Assembly (NCBI RefSeq): GCF_028023875.1
Contig: NZ_JAQIPB010000002.1
Location: 806,001 to 870,000 of the forward strand
From: Xenophilus arseniciresistens
GTDB lineage: Bacteria; Pseudomonadota; Gammaproteobacteria; Burkholderiales; Burkholderiaceae_C
Reading direction: 5' to 3'
DNA: 64,000 nt
The stretch's first letter is position 1, and each line of letters starts with the position of its first letter. The notes under the pieces are model-generated. The model saw only the letters and a list, made by a program, of their open reading frames with translations. It searched no databases and had not been told where the DNA came from. The translations under genes and the position numbers were made by a program. Below are positions 34,012-42,118 of the stretch, piece by piece.

Positions 34012-34775
34012 CGGCGGCTGATCCTGCGAATCGGTCGGGGCGTGAATTCTGCGGCAAGCGCCACGGGTGCCACCTGCGCCACCTGCGCCACCCGCGCGCG
34101 CCGGCGCCAGGCCAGCGCCACGGCCAGCCAGGTGGTGGCCAGGCCGCCCAGCACATCGAGCAGCACATGCTGATGCGTGGCCAGGGTGGAGTGCAGGATG
34201 GCCAGGCACCACAGCCAGTTGAAGGCGCGCGCCCCGAGCGGCGCGCCCAGGCTGCGCAGCTGGCTGCCGATGACCAGCGCCGTGTAGAAGGCAAAAGCCA
34301 CATGCAGCGAGGGAAAGGCATTGCCACCCGCATCGGCCGCCTTGAGGAACTGCAGGCCCGGGTGCTGCGACCAGTCCACGCCGAAATCCGGCGTGACGGT
34401 GGGAAAGAGCCAGTAGCAGGCCATGGCCAGCGCCACGATCAGCGCCGCGCCGCGCACATAGGCCCGCAGCGCCGCGAGGTTGGCCGCGAAGGCCGGCGCC
34501 AGCGACACGTACAGCCACAGCGACCCATAGGGCACGACGGACCAGGGCTGCAGCCCGAACCAGGCGTCGGCAAAAAGCGTGGGCACCACCACGGCACGCG
34601 CGGCCGTGTGCTCGAGCGTCCAGAAATACAGCGCGAAGAAGCCGCCGATGCCCGCCATCGTGCCCAGCATCTTGAGCGGCCACAGCCGGATCACCCGCCG
34701 CCAGAGGTGGCGCGCCCACAAGGGGTTGGCGTCCGGTCGGGCGCGCCGGCGTGCGGGGGCGGGTGCGGTGGGCAT
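34008..34775 (-). CDS. PAP2-family membrane phosphatase
   Basis: 255-residue protein with about six membrane segments. The phosphatase motifs are visible: PSLHVAFAF (the PSxH motif) and STLATHQHVLLDVLGG (catalytic His followed by the x3-Asp pattern). This is the PAP2_3/inositolphosphotransferase-like branch. It may dephosphorylate a lipid or undecaprenyl pyrophosphate in the envelope. It is first in an operon with a response regulator and kinase, all linked by 4-nt overlaps, so it may be part of the same envelope response. Confidence 0.85.
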   Translation of the reverse strand: MPTAPAPARRRARPDANPLWARHLWRRVIRLWPLKMLGTMAGIGGFFALYFWTLEHTAARAVVVPTLFADAWFGLQPWSVVPYGSLWLYVSLAPAFAANLAALRAYVRGAALIVALAMACYWLFPTVTPDFGVDWSQHPGLQFLKAADAGGNAFPSLHVAFAFYTALVIGSQLRSLGAPLGARAFNWLWCLAILHSTLATHQHVLLDVLGGLATTWLAVALAWRRRARVAQVAQVAPVALAAEFTPRPIRRISRR

Positions 34776-34857
34776 GGCGGCTGCGAGGCTGCGTCGTTGC
34801 GATGGCCCTCAGCCTAGGGCGCTGGATTGCGCGAACATTGCGCGCCCTGCGGCCGGC

Positions 34858-35652
34858 TCAGGCCAGCGGCCGGGGCTCTTCGGTCACGCGCACCTGCATC
34901 TCCTGCACTTCCAGCGGCCCGTAGTTGGAGATGAAGGCCACATCGGCCGCATCACGCCCGTAGGCCACCACGATCCTGCCGCCGCGGGGTTCTGCCTGGG
35001 TGGCGTCGAAGGCGTACCAGCGCCCGTCGAGGAAGGCCTCGAACCAGGCATGCATATCCATGGGCTCCAGCCCGTGCAGGTAGCCCACCACCTGCCGCGC
35101 CGGGATCTGCAGCGCGCGTGTGAGCGCAATGCCCACGTGCGCGAAGTCGCGGCACACGCCGGCGCCGTGCTGCAGGGTCTGCAGGGCGTCCGTCGTGGCG
35201 TCGCTCACGCCGTATTCATAGCGCAGGTTTTCATGGATCCAGCGGCGGATGCCTTCGACCTGCGCATAGCCGGGCTGCAGGCCCTCGACGATGCGCTGCG
35301 CCTGCTCGCCCATCCTGTCGGCCGAGCAGTAGCGGCTTTGCAGCAGGTACATGAGCGTGTGCTCGGGCAACTGGGCCACGGGCGTGGGCGGCGCCTGCGG
35401 CGTCACGGCCAGCACGTCCTCGGTTTCCATCAGCACCTCCACCTCGATGCGCATGCCGCCTTCGGGCACCGTGAAGCGCTGGCACAGGTTGCCCGAAGGG
35501 TCCGTGTATTCCACGGTCGGCACCCAGGGCTGCAGCTCGTAGCGCTCGCTGACCATCCATTGCGCGGCGCCGCTGCGCGGGCGCAGCATGGCCACCACCG
35601 GGCAGGGCTGGTCGGCGCGAAGGCGCAGGAAGTGGGAGGCTCGCAAACGCAT
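34858..35652 (-). CDS. Transglutaminase-like cysteine protease-fold protein
   Basis: 264 residues with a bacterial transglutaminase N-terminal beta domain (about 1-90) and a transglutaminase core with the triad Cys167 (GVCRDFAH), His201 (MHAWFEAF) and Asp216 (FDAT). Such proteins are thought to be proteases or amidases rather than cross-linkers in bacteria. The ATG at 35652 is preferred to one 18 nt further upstream. It stands alone, divergent from the stressosome operon. Confidence 0.87.
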   Translation of the reverse strand: MRLRASHFLRLRADQPCPVVAMLRPRSGAAQWMVSERYELQPWVPTVEYTDPSGNLCQRFTVPEGGMRIEVEVLMETEDVLAVTPQAPPTPVAQLPEHTLMYLLQSRYCSADRMGEQAQRIVEGLQPGYAQVEGIRRWIHENLRYEYGVSDATTDALQTLQHGAGVCRDFAHVGIALTRALQIPARQVVGYLHGLEPMDMHAWFEAFLDGRWYAFDATQAEPRGGRIVVAYGRDAADVAFISNYGPLEVQEMQVRVTEEPRPLA

Positions 35653-35881
35653 GATGGGGCGGCAGCGCAAAGTGGCAGGAGCCGGCAGTGTCCGGGGCGC
35701 GCCGCGCGCAGGCTGTCAGCGCGCAGCCCTTCTTGGATGGAGGGGCCGGCGCCCCGGCGGCATGCCGCCTTCCAAGTCGGGATACCGGCTGACAACTGTC
35801 ATGCAATGTGACCCATAGACTGCGCTCGCCCAGCAGGGACATGCGCCGGAATGTCAGGCCATGCATTGGAGGGATCTCCCC

Positions 35882-36727
35882 GTGACTCAAGAAATTTCAG
35901 CCATCGCGCGGGTGCTGCGCGACGAGCCGGAAGCCATTGTTCAAAGCTGGCTGCGTGAACTCGGCGGCAGCCCGACCCAGCAGCACGCCAGCGCAAGCGC
36001 TGAAGCCCAGGCCATCGTGGCCGGCCTGGGCCGGGCCCTGGAGGGCGGGGCCGATCAGGATTCACTGGACACGCCGGGCTGGCGCGAACTGCGCGGCACG
36101 CTGGAGGCGTTGTCGGCCAGCCGGGCTGCCAAGGGCGACACGGCGGGCGCCACCAGCCGCTTCGTGCTGGCGCTGAAGAAGCCGCTGTTCGACCGGCTGC
36201 AGAAGGACCTGGCGGCCGAGCCCGCACGGCTGGCCTCGGCGGTCTGGACCCTGTCCACGCTGGTGGACCGCCTGGCCCAGCACACGGCCGACACCTTCCA
36301 GGAGTCGCGCGAACAGGTGATCCGCCGCCAGCAGGACGATCTGCTGGAGCTGTCCACGCCGGTGGTCAAACTGTGGCACGGCGTACTGGCCGTGCCCATG
36401 ATCGGCACGCTGGACAGCAACCGCACGCAGCATGTGATGGAAGCGCTGCTGCAGAGCATCGTCGACACCGGCGCCGAACTGGCCATCATCGACATCACGG
36501 GCGTGCCCACCGTGGACACGCTGGTGGCGCAGCACCTGCTCAAGACCGTGACGGCCATCCGGCTCATGGGCGCGGACTGCATCATCAGCGGCATCCGGCC
36601 GCAGATCGCGCAGACCATCGTGCATCTGGGCATCGACCTGCAGGGCATCAGCACCAAGGCTTCGCTGGCCGACGCGCTGGCCCAGGCGCTGCGCCAGACC
36701 GGCTGGCGCATCAGCCGCCAGGACTGA
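35882..36727 (+). CDS. rsbR: RsbR-type stressosome sensor scaffold
   Basis: 281 residues with an N-terminal sensor domain (about 5-125) and a C-terminal STAS domain (about 160-275). The STAS part reads close to Bacillus RsbRA (VPMIGTLDSNRTQ, IDITGVPTVDTLVAQHLL, SGIRPQIAQTIVHLGIDL), including the VDT segment where RsbT phosphorylates RsbR proteins. RsbR and RsbS build the stressosome that holds RsbT until stress. The GTG at 35882 is chosen because GGAGGG lies 8 nt upstream; an ATG at 35861 would place that sequence inside the gene. First gene of the rsbRST-X unit. Confidence 0.92.
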   Translation: MTQEISAIARVLRDEPEAIVQSWLRELGGSPTQQHASASAEAQAIVAGLGRALEGGADQDSLDTPGWRELRGTLEALSASRAAKGDTAGATSRFVLALKKPLFDRLQKDLAAEPARLASAVWTLSTLVDRLAQHTADTFQESREQVIRRQQDDLLELSTPVVKLWHGVLAVPMIGTLDSNRTQHVMEALLQSIVDTGAELAIIDITGVPTVDTLVAQHLLKTVTAIRLMGADCIISGIRPQIAQTIVHLGIDLQGISTKASLADALAQALRQTGWRISRQD

Positions 36728-36746
36728 AAAAAGGCGGCCCCCGGAC

Positions 36747-37121
36747 ATGGAACGCATTCCCATCCTTCGCATGGGCGAAACGCTGCTGGTCACCATCCAG
36801 GTGGACATGCAGGACCAGACGGCCATGGCGCTGCAGGAAGACCTGTCGGCGCGCATCGCCAGCACCGGCGCCAGCGGCGTGCTGATCGACATCTCGGCGC
36901 TGGAGATCGTGGACTCCTTCGTGGGCCGCATGCTCAGCACCATCTCGGGCGTCGCGCGCATCCTCTCGGCCACGACGGTGGTGGTGGGCATGCAGCCGGC
37001 CGTCGCGATCACGCTGGTGGAGCTGGGCCTTTCGCTGGAAGGCGTTCGCACCGCGCTCGACGTGGAGCGCGGCATGGCCCTGCTGCAGCGGCTGCGGCTG
37101 GAGAACGCACGTGGCGCCTGA
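36747..37121 (+). CDS. rsbS: RsbS stressosome scaffold (STAS antagonist)
   Basis: 124 residues consisting of one STAS domain. LIDISALEIVDSFVG contains Ser57, which matches the RsbT-phosphorylated serine of Bacillus RsbS (Ser59). RsbS binds RsbT and, with RsbR, forms the stressosome core; phosphorylation releases RsbT. It lies 19 bp after rsbR and overlaps rsbT by 11 bp. Confidence 0.94.
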   Translation: MERIPILRMGETLLVTIQVDMQDQTAMALQEDLSARIASTGASGVLIDISALEIVDSFVGRMLSTISGVARILSATTVVVGMQPAVAITLVELGLSLEGVRTALDVERGMALLQRLRLENARGA

Positions 37122-37515
37122 GCCGCAGGGCACCTTGCCGCTGCAAAGCGAGCAACACATCGTGCTGTGCCGCCAGACCGTGCGCGGCCTGTGCCAGAGC
37201 CTGAAGTTCAGCCTGGTCGAACAGACCAAGATGATCACGGCCGCCAGCGAGCTGTCGCGCAACACGCTGATCCACGGCGGCGGCGGGCGCATGCACTGGG
37301 CCCTGCTCTCGCAGGGCCTGCGCCAGGGCCTGCAGCTGCGCTTCGAGGACGAGGGGCCGGGCATTGCCGACGTCGCGCTGGCCATGTCCGACGGCTTCAC
37401 CTCGGGCGGCGGCATGGGTCTGGGCCTGCCAGGCAGCAAGCGGCTGGTCAGCGAATTCGAACTGCAGTCCGAGCCGGGCCGCGGCACCTGCGTGAGCATC
37501 GTCAAATGGAAGTGA
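37111..37515 (+). CDS. rsbT: RsbT switch kinase
   Basis: 134-residue HATPase_c/GHKL kinase (N-box ELSRNTLIHGGGG, G1 DEGPGI, G2 GMGLGLPGSKRL). RsbT phosphorylates RsbR and RsbS on stress and, once released, activates a partner; in Bacillus this is RsbU, which is not encoded in this window. It starts with GTG inside the end of rsbS, and its own end overlaps the next gene by 10 bp. Confidence 0.94.
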   Translation: MAPEPQGTLPLQSEQHIVLCRQTVRGLCQSLKFSLVEQTKMITAASELSRNTLIHGGGGRMHWALLSQGLRQGLQLRFEDEGPGIADVALAMSDGFTSGGGMGLGLPGSKRLVSEFELQSEPGRGTCVSIVKWK

Positions 37516-38546
37516 TCCGCGGCTGGACCCACCGGGCCTTCGAGATCAGCGACCTCAGCTGCGTGGGCGAGGCGCGGCGGCATGCGAGCGGGCTCGCGCT
37601 GGCCCGCGGCTGGAGCGAGGTGGACCGCGAGCGCACCGCCATCGTCGTGACCGAACTGGCCACCAACCTGGCCAAGCATGCGCGCGCGGGCGAGCTGCTG
37701 ATCGCCGCGCGCGATGCGCTGGCCGACATCGAAGTGGTGGCGGTGGACGCCGGGCCGGGCATGGCCGACGTGCCGCGCGCCATGCGCGACGGCTTCTCGA
37801 CCAGCGCCACGCCGGGCACGGGCCTGGGCGCCATCCAGCGCCAGGCCGACGCGTTCGAGCTTCATTCCGCGCCAGCGTCAGGCACGGTGTGCGTGGCGCG
37901 GCTGCGCCCACGCAAGAGCGGCACCGAGGCCGCGCCGCCCCCATCTGCCCCCTGGCGCCGGCACTTCGGCCTGGGCGCCATCTGCGTTCCCATGAAGGGC
38001 GAAACGGCTTGCGGCGACGGCTGGTCGGTGGCCTTCGACGGCACACGCGCCGCCGCGCTGGTGGCCGACGGGCTGGGCCACGGCCCCGATGCGGCGCTGG
38101 CCTCCACCGCCGCGCTGGAGAGTTTTGGCAATGCCCCGTTCGAGGCGCCCGCGCGGCTCATACGGCAGATGCACGAGGCGTTGCGCAGCACGCGCGGCGC
38201 CGCGGTCTTCGGCCTGTGGATGGACGCCCATGCGCTGCACTACGCGGGCGCCGGCAACGTCGCGGGCCGGCTGGTGTCGGGCATCAGCGAAAAATCGCTG
38301 GCCACCGCGCACGGCACGCTGGGGCTGCAGGCCCGCAGCTTCGAAGCGACCACGCTGCCCTACCCCGCGCATGCCGCGGCCCTGCTGCACAGCGACGGCC
38401 TGCGCTCGCGCTGGCCCTCCGAGGCGCTCGCCCCGCTGCTGCGGCGCGACCCCACGCTGATGGCGGCGCGCCTCTATGCCGACCATTCACGCCGCCGCGA
38501 CGACGCGTGCGTGCTGGTGCTGCGGCCGCAGGAGCCTGCCCCATGA
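37506..38546 (+). CDS. RsbW/T-like ATPase fused to RsbX/SpoIIE phosphatase
   Basis: 346 residues with two domains. The N-terminal part (about 1-140) is an anti-sigma-type HATPase (N-box ELATNLAKHA, G1 DAGPGM, G2 GTGLGA). The C-terminal part (about 150-340) is a PP2C-like SpoIIE/RsbX phosphatase (VADGLGHGPDA, YAGAGN, LLHSDGL). RsbX resets the stressosome by dephosphorylating RsbR and RsbS; the added ATPase could act as a second kinase or as a binding module. Fusions of this type occur with proteobacterial rsb modules. It overlaps rsbT and the next kinase gene. Confidence 0.9.
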   Translation: MEVIRGWTHRAFEISDLSCVGEARRHASGLALARGWSEVDRERTAIVVTELATNLAKHARAGELLIAARDALADIEVVAVDAGPGMADVPRAMRDGFSTSATPGTGLGAIQRQADAFELHSAPASGTVCVARLRPRKSGTEAAPPPSAPWRRHFGLGAICVPMKGETACGDGWSVAFDGTRAAALVADGLGHGPDAALASTAALESFGNAPFEAPARLIRQMHEALRSTRGAAVFGLWMDAHALHYAGAGNVAGRLVSGISEKSLATAHGTLGLQARSFEATTLPYPAHAAALLHSDGLRSRWPSEALAPLLRRDPTLMAARLYADHSRRRDDACVLVLRPQEPAP

Positions 38547-39436
38547 GCCATGCCATCCAGACCGAGCCGGGCGAAATGCTGGCGCTGCGGCAGCAACTGG
38601 TCGAGACCCAGGCGCAGCTACAGGCGCTGCAGGAGGAGCTGGACGAGACCAACCGCGGCGTGGTGGCGCTCTATGCGGAACTGGACGAGCAGGCCATCCA
38701 GCTCAAGCGGGCCACCGAACTCAAGAGCCGCTTCCTGGCCTACATGAGCCATGAGTTCCGCACGCCGGTCAATTCGATCCGCAGCATCGCGCGGCTGCTG
38801 ATGGACCGCGTGGACGGACCGCTGACCGACGAGCAGCAGCGCCAGGTGCAGTTCATCCAGTCGGCCGCGGTGGAGTTCTCTGAAATGGTGGACGACCTGC
38901 TGGACCTGGCCAAGATCGAGGCCGGCCGGGTGGAGATCTCCCCGGCCTGGTTCGAGATGGTGGACCTGTTCTCGGCGCTGCGCGGCATGTTCAAGCCCAT
39001 GCTCGAGAACCATTCGGTGGCGCTGATCTTCGAGGAGCCCCAGGGCCTGATGCGCCTGTACACCGACGACCGCAAGGTCTCGCACATCCTGCGCAACTTC
39101 GTCTCCAACGCGCTGAAGTTCACCGAAGCCGGCGAGGTGCGCGTGTCGGCCCGCCGCGAAGGCCAGTCGCAGGTGCGTTTCGCGGTCGCCGACACCGGCA
39201 TCGGCATTGCGCAGGAGCACCTGGCGGCGGTCTTCGACGACTTCTCCCAGGTCGCCTCGCCCATCCAGAAGCGCCTGCGCGGCACCGGGCTGGGGCTGGC
39301 GCTGTGCCGCCAGCTCGCCACGTTGCTGGGCGGCGAGGTCGGGGTCCGGAGCGAGCTGGGCAAGGGTTCCACCTTCTTCCTCGTGCTGCCCATGCAGCTG
39401 AGCGAAGCCTCCCCGAACCGGGACGTCCTGGCGTGA
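38543..39436 (+). CDS. Soluble sensor histidine kinase in stressosome operon
   Basis: 297 residues without membrane segments. An N-terminal coiled coil (about 10-60, rich in LETQAQLQALQEELDE) leads to the HisKA box AYMSHEFRTPVNSI (His near residue 71) and an HATPase domain (N-box NFVSNALKF, G1 DTGIGI, G2 GTGLGL). No sensor domain is present, so it presumably receives input through proteins such as the upstream Rsb partners. The ATG overlaps the phosphatase stop (ATGA), and its own end overlaps the hybrid kinase (GTGA). Confidence 0.93.
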   Translation: MSHAIQTEPGEMLALRQQLVETQAQLQALQEELDETNRGVVALYAELDEQAIQLKRATELKSRFLAYMSHEFRTPVNSIRSIARLLMDRVDGPLTDEQQRQVQFIQSAAVEFSEMVDDLLDLAKIEAGRVEISPAWFEMVDLFSALRGMFKPMLENHSVALIFEEPQGLMRLYTDDRKVSHILRNFVSNALKFTEAGEVRVSARREGQSQVRFAVADTGIGIAQEHLAAVFDDFSQVASPIQKRLRGTGLGLALCRQLATLLGGEVGVRSELGKGSTFFLVLPMQLSEASPNRDVLA

Positions 39437-41421
39437 ACGACAGCAGCCTCATCGGCACCACCATCGCGCGCGGCGACCACCGCATCCTCGTGGTGGACGA
39501 CCATCCGACCACGCGCTATTCCACGGCGCGCACGCTGCGCGCGGCCGGCTTCGTGACGGAGGAAGCGGCCACCGGCAACCAGGCCCTGCAGCGCGCGGCG
39601 CTGGGCGTCTCGGCCGTGGTGCTGGACGTGCACCTGCCCGACATCGACGGGCTGGAAGTCTGCCGCCGCCTGCGCAACGACGCGCGCACGGCCAACCTGC
39701 CCGTCATCCACCTGTCGGCCACCTTCGTGGACGACCAGGACAAGGTGCAGGGCCTGGACGCGGGCGCCGACGCCTACCTGGTGCACCCGGCCGAGCCCGC
39801 GGTGCTGGTGGCGACGCTGCAGGCGCTGATCCGCGCGCGCAGCGCCGAAGACCGCCTGGGCCGCAGCGAAAGCCGGTTTCGCGCCATCTACAACCAGGTG
39901 CCCAACGGCATGGCGCTGCTGGACCGCGAAGGCCGGCTGGAAGACGTGAACCCCGCGCTGGTCAACCTGCTGGGGCGCTCCGCCACGGAACTGATCGGGC
40001 GCGGCATGCAGTCGCTGGCCGCCCCCGGGGCCGAGGAAGCGGCGCACAGCTTCACGGCGCAGGCCATCTGGCTGGCCACGCAGGCCGGCGAGCCCTGGCA
40101 CACGGAGTTCGCGCTGCAGCATGCCGACGGGCACGAGGTGATGCTGGCCTGGAGCCTGTCGCCGCTGGGGCCCGGCGAGCCGGTGGCGGCCGTGGCCACC
40201 GACATCTCGGCGCGCCAGTCGCTGGAGCGCGCGCGCCAGGAGGTGCTGGAGCGCGAACAGGCCGCGCGCGCCATGGCCGAGCGCCACAGCCGCACCAAGG
40301 ACGACTTCGTGGCCGTGCTCTCGCACGAGCTGCGCACGCCGCTGAATGCCATCAGCGGCTGGGTCCACATCCTGCTCAAGCACGGCAACCGGCCCGAGCT
40401 GATCGCCAAGGCCCTGGACGCCATCGCCCGCAGCGTGGCCGCGCAAAGCCGCATCATCGGCGACATCCTCGACGTCTCGCGCGTGAACGCCGGCAAGCTG
40501 CGCCTGCACCGCGAATGGGTGGACCCGGTCACGCTGGCACGCTCGGCCATCGACGGCCTGCGCGAGGACATCGCCAGCCGCCAGATCGTGGTGCGCTTTC
40601 TGGAAGAAGGCGAGCCCGCGCGCCCCGCCCACCTGGACCCGACCCGCTTCCAGCAGGTGGTGTGGAACCTGGTGAGCAATGCCGTCAAGTTCTCGCCCGT
40701 GGGCGGACAGATCGACGTGGGCCTGGCGCGCGAGCAGCAGACGCTGGTGCTGCGCGTGCGCGACCGCGGCAAGGGCATTCCGGCCAGCTTCCTGCCCCAG
40801 CTGTTCGACCGCTTCACGCAGAGCGACGGCCCCGACAACCGCCAGCACGGCGGCCTGGGGCTGGGCCTGTCGATCGTCAAGCGCCTGGCCGAGCTGCATG
40901 GCGGCAGCGTCCAGGCCTTCAGCGAAGGCGAAGGCCTGGGCGCCACGCTGGAGGTGCGCCTGCAGGTGGGCGGCGACGCGACGGGCGACGCCCCGCATGC
41001 GCTGCAGCCGGCCGCCGCCATGGCCCCGCAGGCCGGCAGCGAGGCCCTGCGCGGGCAGGACATCCTGGTCGTCGAGGACAGCGCCGACGCAGCCGAGATG
41101 CTGCAGATCGTGCTGCATGAAGCGGGCGCGCAGGTGCGGGTGGCGGGCGACTACCCGGCCGCCATGGCGGCGCTGGCGCAGCGCTGGCCTTCGATGATGG
41201 TCAGCGACATCGGCCTGCCGGGGCGCGACGGCTACGAGCTGATGCGCGAGTTCCGGCGGCTGGAGCAGGACCGCGCGCAGCCTGCGCGCGCGCGCTGCAT
41301 CGCGCTGTCGGCCTTCACGCGCGACCAGGACCGCGAGCGTGCGCTGGAAGCGGGCTTCGACCTGCACCTGCCCAAGCCGCTGGATGCGCAGGCCCTGCTG
41401 GCCGCGCTGCGCGGCGCATGA
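39433..41421 (+). CDS. Hybrid histidine kinase REC-PAS-HK-REC
   Basis: 662 residues: N-terminal receiver (about 15-130, phosphoacceptor Asp in VVLDVHLPDIDG), PAS domain (about 147-265), HisKA box VLSHELRTPLNAIS (His near 298), HATPase (about 400-520) and a second receiver (about 541-660, Asp in MVSDIGLPGRDG). The GTG start overlaps the previous kinase stop as GTGA. The first receiver may accept phosphate from the preceding kinase, giving a phosphorelay downstream of the Rsb proteins. Last gene of the rsb transcript. No DNA-binding output domain. Confidence 0.93.
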   Translation: MNDSSLIGTTIARGDHRILVVDDHPTTRYSTARTLRAAGFVTEEAATGNQALQRAALGVSAVVLDVHLPDIDGLEVCRRLRNDARTANLPVIHLSATFVDDQDKVQGLDAGADAYLVHPAEPAVLVATLQALIRARSAEDRLGRSESRFRAIYNQVPNGMALLDREGRLEDVNPALVNLLGRSATELIGRGMQSLAAPGAEEAAHSFTAQAIWLATQAGEPWHTEFALQHADGHEVMLAWSLSPLGPGEPVAAVATDISARQSLERARQEVLEREQAARAMAERHSRTKDDFVAVLSHELRTPLNAISGWVHILLKHGNRPELIAKALDAIARSVAAQSRIIGDILDVSRVNAGKLRLHREWVDPVTLARSAIDGLREDIASRQIVVRFLEEGEPARPAHLDPTRFQQVVWNLVSNAVKFSPVGGQIDVGLAREQQTLVLRVRDRGKGIPASFLPQLFDRFTQSDGPDNRQHGGLGLGLSIVKRLAELHGGSVQAFSEGEGLGATLEVRLQVGGDATGDAPHALQPAAAMAPQAGSEALRGQDILVVEDSADAAEMLQIVLHEAGAQVRVAGDYPAAMAALAQRWPSMMVSDIGLPGRDGYELMREFRRLEQDRAQPARARCIALSAFTRDQDRERALEAGFDLHLPKPLDAQALLAALRGA

Positions 41422-41567
41422 GAGCGGCCTTTCAGACGCGCCGACAGCGGCAGCGCATGCCCTCCTACATCGGGTGAGTGGATGTGTTTTTAGTGTCTGC
41501 ATGTGGCAGCGCCGCAGCGCTGCCCTTGACCCGCCAAGCGACACATCCCAGCCTCAAGAGGACTTCC

Positions 41568-41897
41568 ATGGACGAGCACAGAGACCAGACTTTCGCGGCT
41601 TGGATCGAGGCCGAACGTCTGGCCTACGACGCCGTCCACCAGTTGCACCAGCGCACGCAGGGCGGGCGCATCGCGGCCACGCCCGAGGCCATCGCCGCCG
41701 TGTTGGCGGTGCGCCGCCATGCCAACCACTGCCTGGCGCGGCTGAGCCAGAGCCATCCGCAGGCCGAGCGCGAATCCCGGCTGCCGAAGATCGCCAGAAC
41801 AGGGGTGCGGCGCACGGGCGCCGAGCGGCTGGCGCCCGCCGCGCTGGCGGCGGCCGCGGCGCGCACGCCCGGCCCGCTGCCGCAGATCGCCGTCTGA
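41568..41897 (+). CDS. Small hypothetical protein
   Basis: 109 residues, not recognised. An AGAGGA ribosome-binding site 6 nt before the ATG supports the start. The sequence is helical and charged in the first two thirds (MDEHRDQTFAAWIEAERLAYDAV, given here as the start only to EAERL), with an Ala/Pro-rich tail and no membrane segment. It lies between the rsb operon and the bacteriophytochrome gene, on the same strand. It may be a small partner of the signalling proteins, but nothing in the sequence shows a function. Confidence 0.6.
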   Translation: MDEHRDQTFAAWIEAERLAYDAVHQLHQRTQGGRIAATPEAIAAVLAVRRHANHCLARLSQSHPQAERESRLPKIARTGVRRTGAERLAPAALAAAAARTPGPLPQIAV

Positions 41898-42042
41898 CAG
41901 GGGCGAGGCCGGCGCGGGTCGGAGGGCGGCAACCGTGCGGGGCCTACGGGCGTCGTCCCTCTCCGATAGGCGCGGCCTGCGGCATGCTGCATCATCGGCG
42001 CATCGCCCATGCACAGGCCCTGCGCATGCGATTGCCTTCCTG

Positions 42043-42066
42043 CTTGCTTGATTGATTGATTGACTG
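42043..42066. repeat. Tetranucleotide repeat upstream of bacteriophytochrome gene
   Basis: Two CTTG units, three ATTG units and one ACTG unit in a row, ending 52 bp before the phytochrome start. Short tandem repeats in a promoter or leader can change length by slippage. Six near-identical units is few, so activity is uncertain. Confidence 0.6.
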
Positions 42067-42118
42067 ATCCCGTGCCAGGCCCCCGCGGCCCCACCTGCAT
42101 GCCGTTCGCCCATCGACC

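Noticed and set aside
38740..41544. Very long open frame on the minus strand opposite the two kinase genes.
   Set aside because: It is antisense to genes with clear kinase motifs and has the His/Gln/Arg/Ala-rich make-up typical of the opposite strand of high-GC genes.
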